From assembly GCA_020048155.1 (NCBI GenBank), contig JAIFMY010000032.1, forward strand, positions 1 through 34,869: DNA of 34,869 bases, written 5' to 3'. Shown here piece by piece: positions 6,586 to 14,992 of the stretch; positions within the stretch are counted from its first letter, which is position 1, and each line of letters begins with the position of its first letter. The notes below the pieces were generated by a model that did not search any database, was not told the DNA's origin, and worked only from the letters and a program-made list of their open reading frames with translations. A program made the position numbers and the translations under genes. The DNA comes from Bacteroidota bacterium. Lineage in GTDB: Bacteria; Bacteroidota; Bacteroidia; Bacteroidales; DYOH01.

Positions 6586-9525
6586 ATGTATCTCAACTGC
6601 CATTCATACCACAGTCTCAATTTTGGTACACTATCAGTACCCAAACTGGTGAAACTGGCTCATTTATACAAGATTGAGTGTTTGGCTCTTACTGATATAA
6701 ATTGCGTAAGCGGGGTTTTCGATTTTGTAAAAGAATGCAAAAAGTTTTCCATTACTCCTTTGGTGGGTATCGATTTCAGACTGAATGACAGGCATTTGTA
6801 TATTGGATTGGCCAGAAATATTCACGGATTTCATGAACTCAATTCTTTCTTGAGCGAATACAACCTGCAAAAAAAGGATCTACCTGCCAGGCCGCCCTTC
6901 TTGCCTAACGTATTTTTTATTTTTCCTGAAAACAATTTGCCTGTAGACTTGAACGAGAATGAATATATAGGTATACTTCCCACTCGGGTAAACAAGCTTT
7001 TTCGCTCACCTCTACTCAGATATGCCAATAAGTTGGTGGTAAAAAGTCCGGTAAGTATTCATTCAAAGAAAGATTTCGAACTTCATTTGCACCTGCAAGC
7101 CATCATGCAAAACACTTTGCTCAGCAAGGTAGATACAGAACATGCTGCTGCCAACTGGCACAGATTTTTGCCTGCAGGAAAACTTGCAGAGGTTTTTGGG
7201 CAATATCCTTTTATCTTGCAAAATACTGAGCTGCTCATGTCTTTGTGCAATTTCGAGTTCGACTTTTCGTCTGTAAAGAATATGCACATATTCGGAAAAA
7301 CAATAGAAGACGATATCAGTTTGCTCAGGCAATTGGCGCTGGATGGGTTGCAATACAGATATCCTAACCCCAATGCAGATGCAGTAAACAGGCTCAACAA
7401 AGAACTTGATACCATCATTCAGCTCGGTTTTACGGCTTACTTTCTTATTTCATGGGATATCATCCGATTTTCAATGAGCAAGGGCATATATCATGTAGGC
7501 CGCGGTAGTGGTGCCAACAGCCTGGTAGCCTACAGCTTGCGTATTACCGATGTTGATCCTATTGAACTAAATTTGTATTTCGAGCGGTTTATAAATCCTT
7601 TCAGAACCAACCTTCCAGATTTTGATATCGATTTTTCGTGGAAAGATCGCAATGCCATTTACGATTACATTTTCGAAAAATATGGAAAAACCCACGCTGC
7701 GTTGCTCGGCACTACTACTACTTTTCAGTACAGAAGTTCTATTCGCGAGCTTAGCAAAGTATATGGTCTGCCTAAAGAAGAAACTGATGTTTGGGTAAAA
7801 AGCCGAAACTCGGATTCGGCCGGGGTTGCCATCAGCAATGCTATAGTTGAGTACGCAACTATGCTCGTAGATTTTCCAAATGGCCGAAGCATACATGCCG
7901 GTGGGGTACTTATTTCTCACCTTCCTATCACGTATTTTAGTGCACTCGATTTGCCTCCAAAAGATTATCCGGTAGTTCAGTTCGATATGTACGTTGCCGA
8001 AGACATAAATTTCGAAAAACTGGATATACTCAGCCAGCGTGGCCTCGGACATATACATGATGCCGTAGGCATAGTCCGCGAAAACAGAAATATAGAAATA
8101 GATATACATCAGGTAGAAGCTTTCAAAACCGATATGGGGGTTTGCCGCCAACTCAAATCGGGTGATACCATCGGGTGTTTTTATATAGAAAGTCCTGCCA
8201 TGCGTGGCTTACTCAAGAAACTGAAATGTGAGACTTATTTGGCTCTGGTGGCAGCAAGCAGTATTATACGTCCGGGAGTAGCCAAATCGGGTATGATGCG
8301 CGAATTTATCTTCAGGTTCAATAATCCCGATAAGTATACATACCTGCATCCGGTGATGCAGGAACATCTGTCCGAAACATTCGGCATCATGGTGTATCAG
8401 GAAGACGTATTGCGTATATGCCACCATTACGCAGGGCTAGACTTAGCTAGTGCCGATATACTGCGCCGAGCCATGAGCGGCAAAAGCAGACGAAAAGAAG
8501 AATTTGAGCGTATTGTTAGCCTTTTTTTTTCCAATTCAACTCAGCGCGGGCATCCGCAAGAAGTAACCGACGAGCTGTGGCGGCAGATAGAATCTTTCGC
8601 CGGCTATTCATTCTCAAAAGCGCATAGTGCATCGTATGCTGTAGAGAGTTACCAGAGTTTGTATCTGAAGACATACTACCCTCTTGAGTTTTTGGTGGCT
8701 GTAATCAACAATTTCGGTGGATTTTACCAACGATGGGTATATTTTCGTCAGCTTGTGCGCGAAGGTGCCCTGTTAGAGCTGCCTTGCGTCAACTTTAGCA
8801 CGTATCTTACCCGCATCTCAGATACAATTGTATATATTGGCTTCATTCATGTGCAGAATCTGGAATCGAAATTCGTAGATCGCATCATGGAAGAACGCGA
8901 GCGCAACGGAATGTACACAAGCCTCGGAAATTTTATTGATCGTGTACATCCACCCAAGGAACAACTCATCATACTTATTCGCCTGGGCGCTCTCCGATTC
9001 ACAAATCTGAACAAACCGGTATTGCTATGGCAATGTCATATGCTCCTTACTAAATCTGCTGCAGAAGACCAGATAAGCAATGTATTTGATGTGGCACCTC
9101 AGCTAGGTTCGCTGCCACAACTTACCAATACTCCTGTAGAAGATGCCTACGATGAACTTGAGATTTTGGGCTTTGCAGTCACTCTCTCACATTTTGACTT
9201 GCTGCGAACCCGTTTCAGAGGAGAAATAATGGCAGATGATCTACCAAACAATATTGGAAAAACTGTAAAGATGGTAGGGCACCTGGTGCATGTTAAAAAA
9301 GTTATCACAGTTCACAAAGAGCTCATGTATTTCGGTACATTTTTCGATTTGTACAATCATTTCTTTGATACAGTGCATTTTTCGCAAGTTCACAAAATGT
9401 ATCCACTACATGGCGATGGCATATACCTGCTCGAAGGAAAAGTAATAGATGAATTTGGTTTTTGTTCGCTTGAGGTGCTAAAGGTAGCCATGTTAGAGAT
9501 AGTTCCCGATCCTAAGTCTGGCTGA
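6586..9525 (+). CDS. Short DnaE-type DNA polymerase III alpha subunit, probable error-prone (DnaE2-like) paralogue
   Basis: 979 aa, against ~1160 for a replicative DnaE. Residues 1-~200 are a PHP domain with poor metal ligands: the HxH start reads N4-C-H6, the TDH motif reads T36-D37-I38, and GxE reads GID. The C-family catalytic core is intact: GRGSGANSLVAYSL, PDFDIDF (Asp347, Asp349) and KLDIL (Asp480), then GYSFSKAHSASYA for the fingers. A C-terminal OB fold follows (VKMVGHLVHVKKVIT...). QISNVF at 829-834 lies where alpha subunits carry the clamp motif but is a weak match. With dinB, an S24 regulator and a small conserved protein nearby, this resembles translesion cassettes that pair a Y-family enzyme with DnaE2. 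Whether it is the only DnaE of the organism cannot be told here; the core and the degraded PHP favour a second, accessory copy. Confidence 0.88.
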   Translation: MYLNCHSYHSLNFGTLSVPKLVKLAHLYKIECLALTDINCVSGVFDFVKECKKFSITPLVGIDFRLNDRHLYIGLARNIHGFHELNSFLSEYNLQKKDLPARPPFLPNVFFIFPENNLPVDLNENEYIGILPTRVNKLFRSPLLRYANKLVVKSPVSIHSKKDFELHLHLQAIMQNTLLSKVDTEHAAANWHRFLPAGKLAEVFGQYPFILQNTELLMSLCNFEFDFSSVKNMHIFGKTIEDDISLLRQLALDGLQYRYPNPNADAVNRLNKELDTIIQLGFTAYFLISWDIIRFSMSKGIYHVGRGSGANSLVAYSLRITDVDPIELNLYFERFINPFRTNLPDFDIDFSWKDRNAIYDYIFEKYGKTHAALLGTTTTFQYRSSIRELSKVYGLPKEETDVWVKSRNSDSAGVAISNAIVEYATMLVDFPNGRSIHAGGVLISHLPITYFSALDLPPKDYPVVQFDMYVAEDINFEKLDILSQRGLGHIHDAVGIVRENRNIEIDIHQVEAFKTDMGVCRQLKSGDTIGCFYIESPAMRGLLKKLKCETYLALVAASSIIRPGVAKSGMMREFIFRFNNPDKYTYLHPVMQEHLSETFGIMVYQEDVLRICHHYAGLDLASADILRRAMSGKSRRKEEFERIVSLFFSNSTQRGHPQEVTDELWRQIESFAGYSFSKAHSASYAVESYQSLYLKTYYPLEFLVAVINNFGGFYQRWVYFRQLVREGALLELPCVNFSTYLTRISDTIVYIGFIHVQNLESKFVDRIMEERERNGMYTSLGNFIDRVHPPKEQLIILIRLGALRFTNLNKPVLLWQCHMLLTKSAAEDQISNVFDVAPQLGSLPQLTNTPVEDAYDELEILGFAVTLSHFDLLRTRFRGEIMADDLPNNIGKTVKMVGHLVHVKKVITVHKELMYFGTFFDLYNHFFDTVHFSQVHKMYPLHGDGIYLLEGKVIDEFGFCSLEVLKVAMLEIVPDPKSG

Positions 9526-10319
9526 TGTTAGATTACCATTTCAGAGTTGTCATTATTTTATGTATCGTTGCATTCTAGCAGATTTTTATCATCTGTTATT
9601 TTAAAACATTTGAAATTTGTGATAAATGCGAAATATACATTTTCGTATATATGACTATCAAATAGATGCTTGGTACAAGTAATTGAACATGTGAAAATAC
9701 ATAAAATTGTATATCTGTTACTTACAAAATATAAACGGATAAAAACGGTGGTATAGATTTTTGATTTACGAATTTAGATTTGTAATCCGGCTGTTGTTAG
9801 GAAACAGGTATTGCACCAATTTTAAAATAAAATTATGATACAATAATCCAATTATTTAAAGAAATTAATTAAACAAATATTCAAACTATTATTCATTTTT
9901 AGGTGGTATGAATCTGTGAAAATTCTGTGATCTATCTATCATATATTCAAGTCGATATACAATTCTATTAAGTAGTTTACAAATATAGATTCGCAACTAT
10001 TTTATCTGATAGAACATCATAAAATGATTGATTTACAATAAGAATTTAATCGAAATGGGCTATTTTGGCTATAATATTTTTAAATATTTTGTGTATCTGC
10101 ACGTTAATGTGCTGGCTTATGTTTTAGGCCTTATAAATCAACCCCTTATTGTGAATAGTTGAAAACAGCTACTTACGATTGAATAGTATGACTTGTGAAA
10201 TGTAATCAATGCTGTGACTTCTGTATTATATAACTCATTGTAAATGGCCATACAAGGCTTACTATTAGTCGATAAATATAATACAAGGCCCTAAAAGGAA
10301 TAGATATACTATAAAAAAA
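9526..10319. other. Long AT-rich non-coding region between the DnaE paralogue and dnaA
   Basis: About 800 bp with frequent stops in all frames and no gene I can support. No tRNA-like T-arm, no GC-rich structured RNA and no terminator for the DnaE gene are apparent. TGTG-containing words occur (for example TGTGAAAAT at 9690 and TGTGAATAG near 10151), which differ from the DnaA box TTATCCACA by two or more bases; I see no exact box on either strand. The position between convergent genes next to dnaA makes it worth testing as an origin, but the sequence does not show one. Confidence 0.5.
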
Positions 10320-10340
10320 GCCCATCTTCAACAGATGGGC
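10320..10340 (-). terminator. Intrinsic terminator of dnaA
   Basis: A perfect 8-bp stem GCCCATCT/AGATGGGC with a 5-nt loop, followed on the minus strand by seven T. It lies 48 bp beyond the dnaA stop. Confidence 0.92.
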
Positions 10341-10387
10341 GTAAATCTTTTATTCGGGGGAATCTTAAAGATTGTATAGTTCAAAAA

Positions 10388-11827
10388 TCAGATACCAAGT
10401 CTGGAGCACAATTCTTCGATTGTCTCACGAAACTTTTTGTTGGTATCCATCATATTTCTAACAGATTTATAAGCGTGCAATACTGTGCTATGATCCTTTT
10501 TACCAATAAATTGACCTATGGTTGATAATGATTTGGATGTGTACTCCTTGGCAAGATACATAGAAATCTGGCGGGCATCTACAATCTCACGTTTTCTGGA
10601 TTTTGACTCAAGGCTAGTTTCGTCAACGTTCAGATAATCACATACTGTACGGCGAATAGTCTGCAGATTGAGGTCTGCATCTTTACGTTTAACTATTTCA
10701 TCGGCAACACGTTGGGCTAGTTCGAGGGTTATTTCAGATTTAGAATCTGTAGCATAAGCCAACAATGAAACCATTGAGCCTTGTAGTTCGCGACTATTGG
10801 TAGTAATTCTATTTGCCAGAAAATCAATAATTTCTTCAGGAATAACCAAGCCATCGTTGTAGGCTTTCATTTTAAGTATGCCTCTACGTGTTTCAAAATC
10901 AGGTATTTCAACCCTTATAGAAGCGCCCCATTTGAAACGTGATAACAAACGGTCGTCAAGTCCTTCAAGCTCAACTGGCGCTCTGTCGCAGGCAAAAACC
11001 AATTGTTTGCCCATTTGATGAAGGTGGTTAAATATATGAAATAGAGAATCTTGAGACTTAGTTTTGCTCGAAAAATCGTGAATATCGTCAATTATGAGTA
11101 CGTCTACATTCTGATATATTTGCAAGAAATTGTTGCGGGTATTGTTGATAGATGCTTCGCTAAACTCTTGTATAAAGTTGTTGGCGTGTACGTACAACAC
11201 TTGCATTTTTGGATGTACCTCTCTTATTTTTAGACCAATAGCTTGGATAAGGTGTGTTTTTCCCACTCCAGAGTTTCCGTAAATAAGCAGTGGGCTAAAG
11301 CCGGTTTGACCGGGATTTTCGGCGGCTTTGAGTGCACTATGGTAAGCGGCAGTATTGCCCGGACCTACAATAAAATTTTCAAATGTATGCTGTGGACGTA
11401 AGTGCGAATCGAAGTTAGAGCGCTGTAAACCAGGCACTGCAAATGGATTCATTCCTGCTTTTGGATCAAATGTAACAGCGGGAGCCACATTCTGTGTATT
11501 CTTGCTCACCTTTCCGTTGCTGGATGGATAATTGATGGTGGCAGGTTTGCCATTGCTTCCGTTTCCTTTATCTATCAGTATGTTGTACTCCAGCTTGGCA
11601 TTCTTACCAATGACCGAACGTACTGCAAAAGCAAGCAATTCAAGAAAGTTTTCTTCAATATACTCGTAATAAAATTGGCTTGGAACTTGCAAAGTGAGTG
11701 TATTTTCAATCAATTGTAAGGGCTCAAGTGGTGTAAACCAGGTATTAAAAGTGGCCTCCTTCATGTTGTCGCGTAGGATGCGCAGACACTTATTCCATGC
11801 CTCGACGTGTTTTTGGTTCATTTTCAC
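10388..11827 (-). CDS. dnaA: Chromosomal replication initiator protein DnaA
   Basis: 479 aa with the four-domain layout. Domain I spans ~1-85 (WNKCLRILRDNMKEATFNTW). A variable linker follows at ~86-145. The AAA+ domain (~146-345) has Walker A GNSGVGKT at 184-191, Walker B VLIIDDIHD (Asp247, Asp248) and LDDRLLSRFKWG. Domain IV (~388-479) carries the DnaA signature DHSTVLHAYKSV at 445-456. It binds DnaA boxes and, with ATP, opens the origin. Two in-frame ATGs (11827, 11821) could both serve; the first is taken. It is a single-gene unit with its own terminator. The flanks lack the common dnaN/recF neighbours, and I see no exact TTATCCACA in either one, so oriC may be elsewhere. Confidence 0.97.
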   Translation of the reverse strand: MKMNQKHVEAWNKCLRILRDNMKEATFNTWFTPLEPLQLIENTLTLQVPSQFYYEYIEENFLELLAFAVRSVIGKNAKLEYNILIDKGNGSNGKPATINYPSSNGKVSKNTQNVAPAVTFDPKAGMNPFAVPGLQRSNFDSHLRPQHTFENFIVGPGNTAAYHSALKAAENPGQTGFSPLLIYGNSGVGKTHLIQAIGLKIREVHPKMQVLYVHANNFIQEFSEASINNTRNNFLQIYQNVDVLIIDDIHDFSSKTKSQDSLFHIFNHLHQMGKQLVFACDRAPVELEGLDDRLLSRFKWGASIRVEIPDFETRRGILKMKAYNDGLVIPEEIIDFLANRITTNSRELQGSMVSLLAYATDSKSEITLELAQRVADEIVKRKDADLNLQTIRRTVCDYLNVDETSLESKSRKREIVDARQISMYLAKEYTSKSLSTIGQFIGKKDHSTVLHAYKSVRNMMDTNKKFRETIEELCSRLGI

Positions 11828-12349
11828 AGTTTTTTAGGGTACACTATGCTTTTCTTTTGCTTTGTAAAGTTTGAACTAAATTTGTTGATAAAAAAATGCT
11901 TTTGCTATTGCATTTCTCAAAACTTGCTTATCAGACTTTATTTCAGCTATATAATTTTTAATATTTCTTTAATAATATATTACATTCATATTCAATACTT
12001 TAGGCTCATCATTCATGTTTTCAACCTTTTACAATTTCTGAGCCTCCACATTTTATATCAGATATATTTCTTTAAATTCTGGCAACAGTTTTCCATGCAA
12101 CTTTATGCCGCTTTTTTGCTTTTATATATTCTATGTTATCGTTTTCCTTCTTCCAAAATTACCAAAAACATGCCAAACTTTCTGATTGGAGCCGACAAAT
12201 ACTCCTCCCCAAAATACGATTGAGGGTGTTTCTGCTTCAACTTTTTGATAGCTTGTGTAACTTTCAGGACGTTGTTTGCTCAACTACAACCTTGTGATTA
12301 CATAATATGTGAATGATAAAATCGGATTATGCAAAAATACGCAAAAAAA
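11828..12349. other. Non-coding AT-rich region upstream of dnaA
   Basis: About 520 bp without a supportable gene; a rightward frame at 11807-12223 is rich in Phe/Tyr/Ile/Leu as expected from AT-rich noise. Two small features stand out. TGTTGATAA at 11883-11891 (TTATCAACA on the other strand) differs by one base from the DnaA box and could serve dnaA autoregulation. TATATC-A-GATATA at 12054-12066 is a perfect odd palindrome. A TATTTTTG (TAnnTTTG type) at 12339-12332 on the minus strand is ~500 bp from dnaA and has no -33 partner. Confidence 0.4.
11883..11891 (-). promoter_or_regulatory. Single DnaA-box-like 9-mer upstream of dnaA
   Basis: The minus strand reads TTATCAACA, one base from the DnaA consensus TTATCCACA. 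It lies 56 bp before the dnaA start, a place where DnaA boxes often mediate autorepression. One site alone in AT-rich DNA can arise by chance. Confidence 0.3.
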
Positions 12350-12373
12350 CCTCCTTTGCAAGAGCAAAGAAGG
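12350..12373 (-). terminator. Intrinsic terminator of the Hdr-like Fe-S operon
   Basis: A 10-bp stem with one mismatch (CCTCCTTTGC/GCAAAGAAGG), a 4-nt loop and a run of seven T on the minus strand, ~77 bp after the stop of the minus-strand Fe-S gene. A T-run on the plus side means it may work in both directions. Confidence 0.85.
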
Positions 12374-12450
12374 CTTTTTTTCAATTAATTATTACTTTTT
12401 TCTAAGATGCTTCTAATTTATAACATTACAGCAACTTAGCCCCTTTTGCA

Positions 12451-13257
12451 TCACAATTGCAATGCATCAGCTAGCAATTCTGCGATATCGAGTACTTTTA
12501 TTTGTTCTTGTTTTTCCTTGTATTTAATGCCATCTGTGAGCATTAACATACAAAACGGGCATGCAGTGCAAAGTATATCGGGCGTCACTTCTAGCACATC
12601 TTCTGTGCGTGCTGCAAACACTTCTGTCTTACCTTTTTCTGCTTCCTTAAACATTTGTGCTCCTCCTGCACCGCAGCAGAACGAACGAATTTTGCTTCGT
12701 TTGAGCTCTACCATATGCGCACCTGTGCTTCGTATCACATTGCGTGGTTCGTCGAATACGCCATTTCCTCGACCAAGATAGCACGGATCGTGAAAGGTAA
12801 TGGTTTTGCTTGCCAGGTACTGGTTTGATATTTTAAGTTTTCCTTGTGCAATAAGTTTATCAAGAAACTGCGAATGGTGATATACTTCGAGTTCTGCGCC
12901 GAGCTGTGCATATTCGTTCTTGAGTATGCTGTAGTCGTGCGGGTCACATGTCACTATTTTTTTCACCCCATACATCTTGAAAACTTCGATATTGGCAATA
13001 GCTTGCATCTGAAAATTAAATTCAGCACCTGCACGCTTGGCTGCTTCGCCACTATCCGATTCTTCGGTGCCAAGTATCGCGTAATCTACACCGGCATGGG
13101 CAAGCAATTTGGCAAATGCGCGCGAAATCTTTTTGGCTCGGTCGTCATAGCTTCCTGCAGAACCTACCCAGAATAGGTACTCAGGTGTTTTACCGTGAGC
13201 AGCCAAATCTGCCATTACCGGCACTTTTATTTTTAGTTTGTTTATAGTCTCTTCCAT
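12451..13257 (-). CDS. HdrB/CCG-domain protein with one intact and one cysteine-less CCG half
   Basis: 268 aa with two cysteine-rich (CCG, PF02754-type) domains as in heterodisulfide reductase subunit B, GlpC and LutA. The second half is complete: HDPCY (Cys159), CCGAGGAQMF (Cys194, Cys195) and CTACPFC (Cys233, Cys236), the ligands of a non-cubane or 4Fe-4S centre. In the first half the equivalent places read VGSAGS (Ser33), EESDSG (Asp68) and DPHD (Asp105, Asp108), so every ligand is replaced although the fold pattern is kept. It lies 10 bp after a membrane Fe-S partner gene in the same operon. In other bacteria the two parts are fused and proposed to pass electrons from electron-transfer flavoprotein to menaquinone; that role here is inferred. 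Confidence 0.88.
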   Translation of the reverse strand: MEETINKLKIKVPVMADLAAHGKTPEYLFWVGSAGSYDDRAKKISRAFAKLLAHAGVDYAILGTEESDSGEAAKRAGAEFNFQMQAIANIEVFKMYGVKKIVTCDPHDYSILKNEYAQLGAELEVYHHSQFLDKLIAQGKLKISNQYLASKTITFHDPCYLGRGNGVFDEPRNVIRSTGAHMVELKRSKIRSFCCGAGGAQMFKEAEKGKTEVFAARTEDVLEVTPDILCTACPFCMLMLTDGIKYKEKQEQIKVLDIAELLADALQL

Positions 13258-13267
13258 AATTTTGTGC

Positions 13268-14587
13268 TTATTTTACCTCGTTCATGTACAATTCTTTGGT
13301 CCAGTTTGCTCGGTCGGCAGCTGCGTATTTCCAAGGAGCGCCGTTGTTTTCGATGTTGGTAAGCATGGCATTGATGGTGCTTGGCGCGGCAGATTGCTCC
13401 ATGACCATATACCTGCGAAGTGCCAATATAATGGAAACCTGATTGATGGTTACCGGACATTCTTCGACACAAGCATTGCAGGTAGTGCAAGCCCAAACTT
13501 CTTCGGCGGTGATATAATTGCCCAATAGCGATTTCCCATCGTGTGAGTCAGCCCCATGCAGGCGTTTAAAAAGGCTAAGCTCTTCGGCCCGGTCGCGTGT
13601 GTCCATCATTATCTTTCGGGGAGAAAGTTTTTTTCCGGTTTGGTTGGCAGGGCATACTGCAGAGCATCTGCCGCATTCGGTACAAGCAAACGAATCCATA
13701 ATGTTCTTCCAGCTCAAATCGACAATATCTTTTGCACCAAATACTCCCTGATTTTCAATAGCATCAGATTCGGGTCTGCTCCCCATCATAATTTCCACCT
13801 CGCGGGTCACCTCTGGCATATTGGGCATGGCAGCATTGGGCTGTAATTTTGAAAACCATACATTGGGAAAAGCCAAGGCAATGTGAAAATGCTTTGAATA
13901 TGGGATATAATTGAGAAAAGCAAGTACGCCAAGTATATGAATCCACCAGCCTGCCCTTTCTATTATTATAAGTGTATTGGTATCGAGGTTATTGAATATA
14001 GGTAACAATAAACTGCTCACCAGAAAGCTATAGCAATCTACACCAATTCCGCAGTTACGTAAAAGAATTATTGTATCGGCGGCATTCATGATGAGCAAAG
14101 CACTCATGAGTATTATTTCGGTCAAAAGAATAATATTGGCATCAATTCTGGGCCAGGTAGTTAACTCCACAGCCTGAAATCTTTTCACCTTAAGTATATT
14201 TCTGCGCACTAAGAAAATAATGCAGGCTACAATTACAAATATAGCTAACATTTCAAAGCCTGATATGAGCCAATTGTAAGGTGTACCCAATATACCAAAA
14301 ATCCGATGCGTTCCGAAAATACCGTCTATCATGATTTCAATCATTTCTATGTTTACCAGCAAAAAGCCGACATACACTATGATATGCAAGAAACCGGATA
14401 TCGGGCGCTTTACCATTTTCCCCTGGCCTATAGCCACCAAGAGCATTTTTCGCCACCTAAGGGCAGGCTGGTCATTTATACTTTGAGGGCGCCCCATGCT
14501 TATAGCGTTTACTATTCGGCGTACATTACGCACAAACAGCGCTATAGCTGTTAGCAATACCATTGAAAAGAGTATTTGTGCTACCAT
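13268..14587 (-). CDS. Membrane-bound 4Fe-4S ferredoxin-type electron-transfer protein (HdrE/NarI-like plus HdrC-like)
   Basis: 439 aa. The N-terminal ~240 residues hold about five hydrophobic segments (1-20, 64-88, 108-127, 150-172, 185-228) in a NarI-like cytochrome b arrangement; His68, His217 and His233 could bind heme. The C-terminal part carries two ferredoxin-type clusters: CTECGRCSAVCP (Cys302, 305, 308, 312) and CTTCNACVEECP (Cys367, 370, 373, 377). With the following CCG-domain gene it rebuilds the architecture of FadF/EMO-like proteins, which link acyl-CoA-derived ETF electrons to the quinone pool. It is the first gene of the two-gene operon. The electron donor is unknown and no etfAB lies in the window. 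Confidence 0.88.
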   Translation of the reverse strand: MVAQILFSMVLLTAIALFVRNVRRIVNAISMGRPQSINDQPALRWRKMLLVAIGQGKMVKRPISGFLHIIVYVGFLLVNIEMIEIMIDGIFGTHRIFGILGTPYNWLISGFEMLAIFVIVACIIFLVRRNILKVKRFQAVELTTWPRIDANIILLTEIILMSALLIMNAADTIILLRNCGIGVDCYSFLVSSLLLPIFNNLDTNTLIIIERAGWWIHILGVLAFLNYIPYSKHFHIALAFPNVWFSKLQPNAAMPNMPEVTREVEIMMGSRPESDAIENQGVFGAKDIVDLSWKNIMDSFACTECGRCSAVCPANQTGKKLSPRKIMMDTRDRAEELSLFKRLHGADSHDGKSLLGNYITAEEVWACTTCNACVEECPVTINQVSIILALRRYMVMEQSAAPSTINAMLTNIENNGAPWKYAAADRANWTKELYMNEVK

Positions 14588-14738
14588 ATAATTTTAAGTT
14601 AAGACTGTTATATGTATATTTATTTTATTCTAAGTTCAAAATTAGTATTTATCTTTTACTATGCATACATAATATTATTTTTTTATCTCCTTCAAATCAT
14701 TTTTAGTATCATATTTTAAAAATCATACTATCTATTTG

Positions 14739-14765
14739 TTTGTATGGTTTGTATGGTTTGTATGG
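14739..14765. repeat. Three tandem copies of TTTGTATGG
   Basis: Exact 9-bp units at 14739-14747, 14748-14756 and 14757-14765, followed by a T-run. It is a short slippage-prone repeat in a divergent spacer, ~150 bp upstream of the Fe-S operon start and ~230 bp upstream of the SiaC-like gene. Any regulatory role is unproven. Confidence 0.85.
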
Positions 14766-14863
14766 TTTTTAAAAAGCCCACTTCCAATATAATACAAATT
14801 TGAATGGCCAACAATGGGTATGTGCCATGCTCCACAAACAAAACAGAAATATTTGAAAAACAG

Positions 14864-14871
14864 TAATTTTG
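14864..14871 (+). promoter_or_regulatory. TAnnTTTG-type -7 element upstream of the SiaC-like gene
   Basis: TAATTTTG matches the Bacteroidota -7 consensus TAnnTTTG. The nearest TTTG upstream (14852-14855) is only 8 bp away, too close for a -33 box, so the match is partial. It would give a leader of ~115 nt. Confidence 0.25.
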
Positions 14872-14992
14872 TACAGCCATGTATCATCATCTGGCATTTT
14901 TTTTGGTTATTCAAATACATGATATCTAATATTGAAAACATAGCTTAATTTAGCACCCTCAAAAGATGTTATGCACATATTCAATTTAAATT

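Larger units (their letters stand above)
14588..14992. other. AT-rich divergent spacer before the SiaC-like gene
   Basis: About 405 bp between divergent transcription units. It contains the TTTGTATGG triplet repeat and a TAnnTTTG element listed separately. A 69-codon minus-strand frame at 14941-14732 ends in an Asn-His-Thr repeat produced by the tandem 9-mer and is not a credible gene. Nothing else is recognised. Confidence 0.5.

Noticed and set aside
9526-10387. Possible oriC beside dnaA
   Set aside because: No exact TTATCCACA on either strand and no cluster of one-mismatch boxes could be seen; kept only as a gap worth testing.
11807-12223. 138-codon plus-strand frame upstream of dnaA
   Set aside because: Extreme Phe/Tyr/Ile/Leu content without domain pattern, overlaps the dnaA start on the other strand; typical chance frame.
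14732-14941. 69-codon minus-strand frame ending in an Asn-His-Thr repeat
   Set aside because: The repeat comes from the tandem 9-mer TTTGTATGG; composition is that of AT-rich non-coding DNA.
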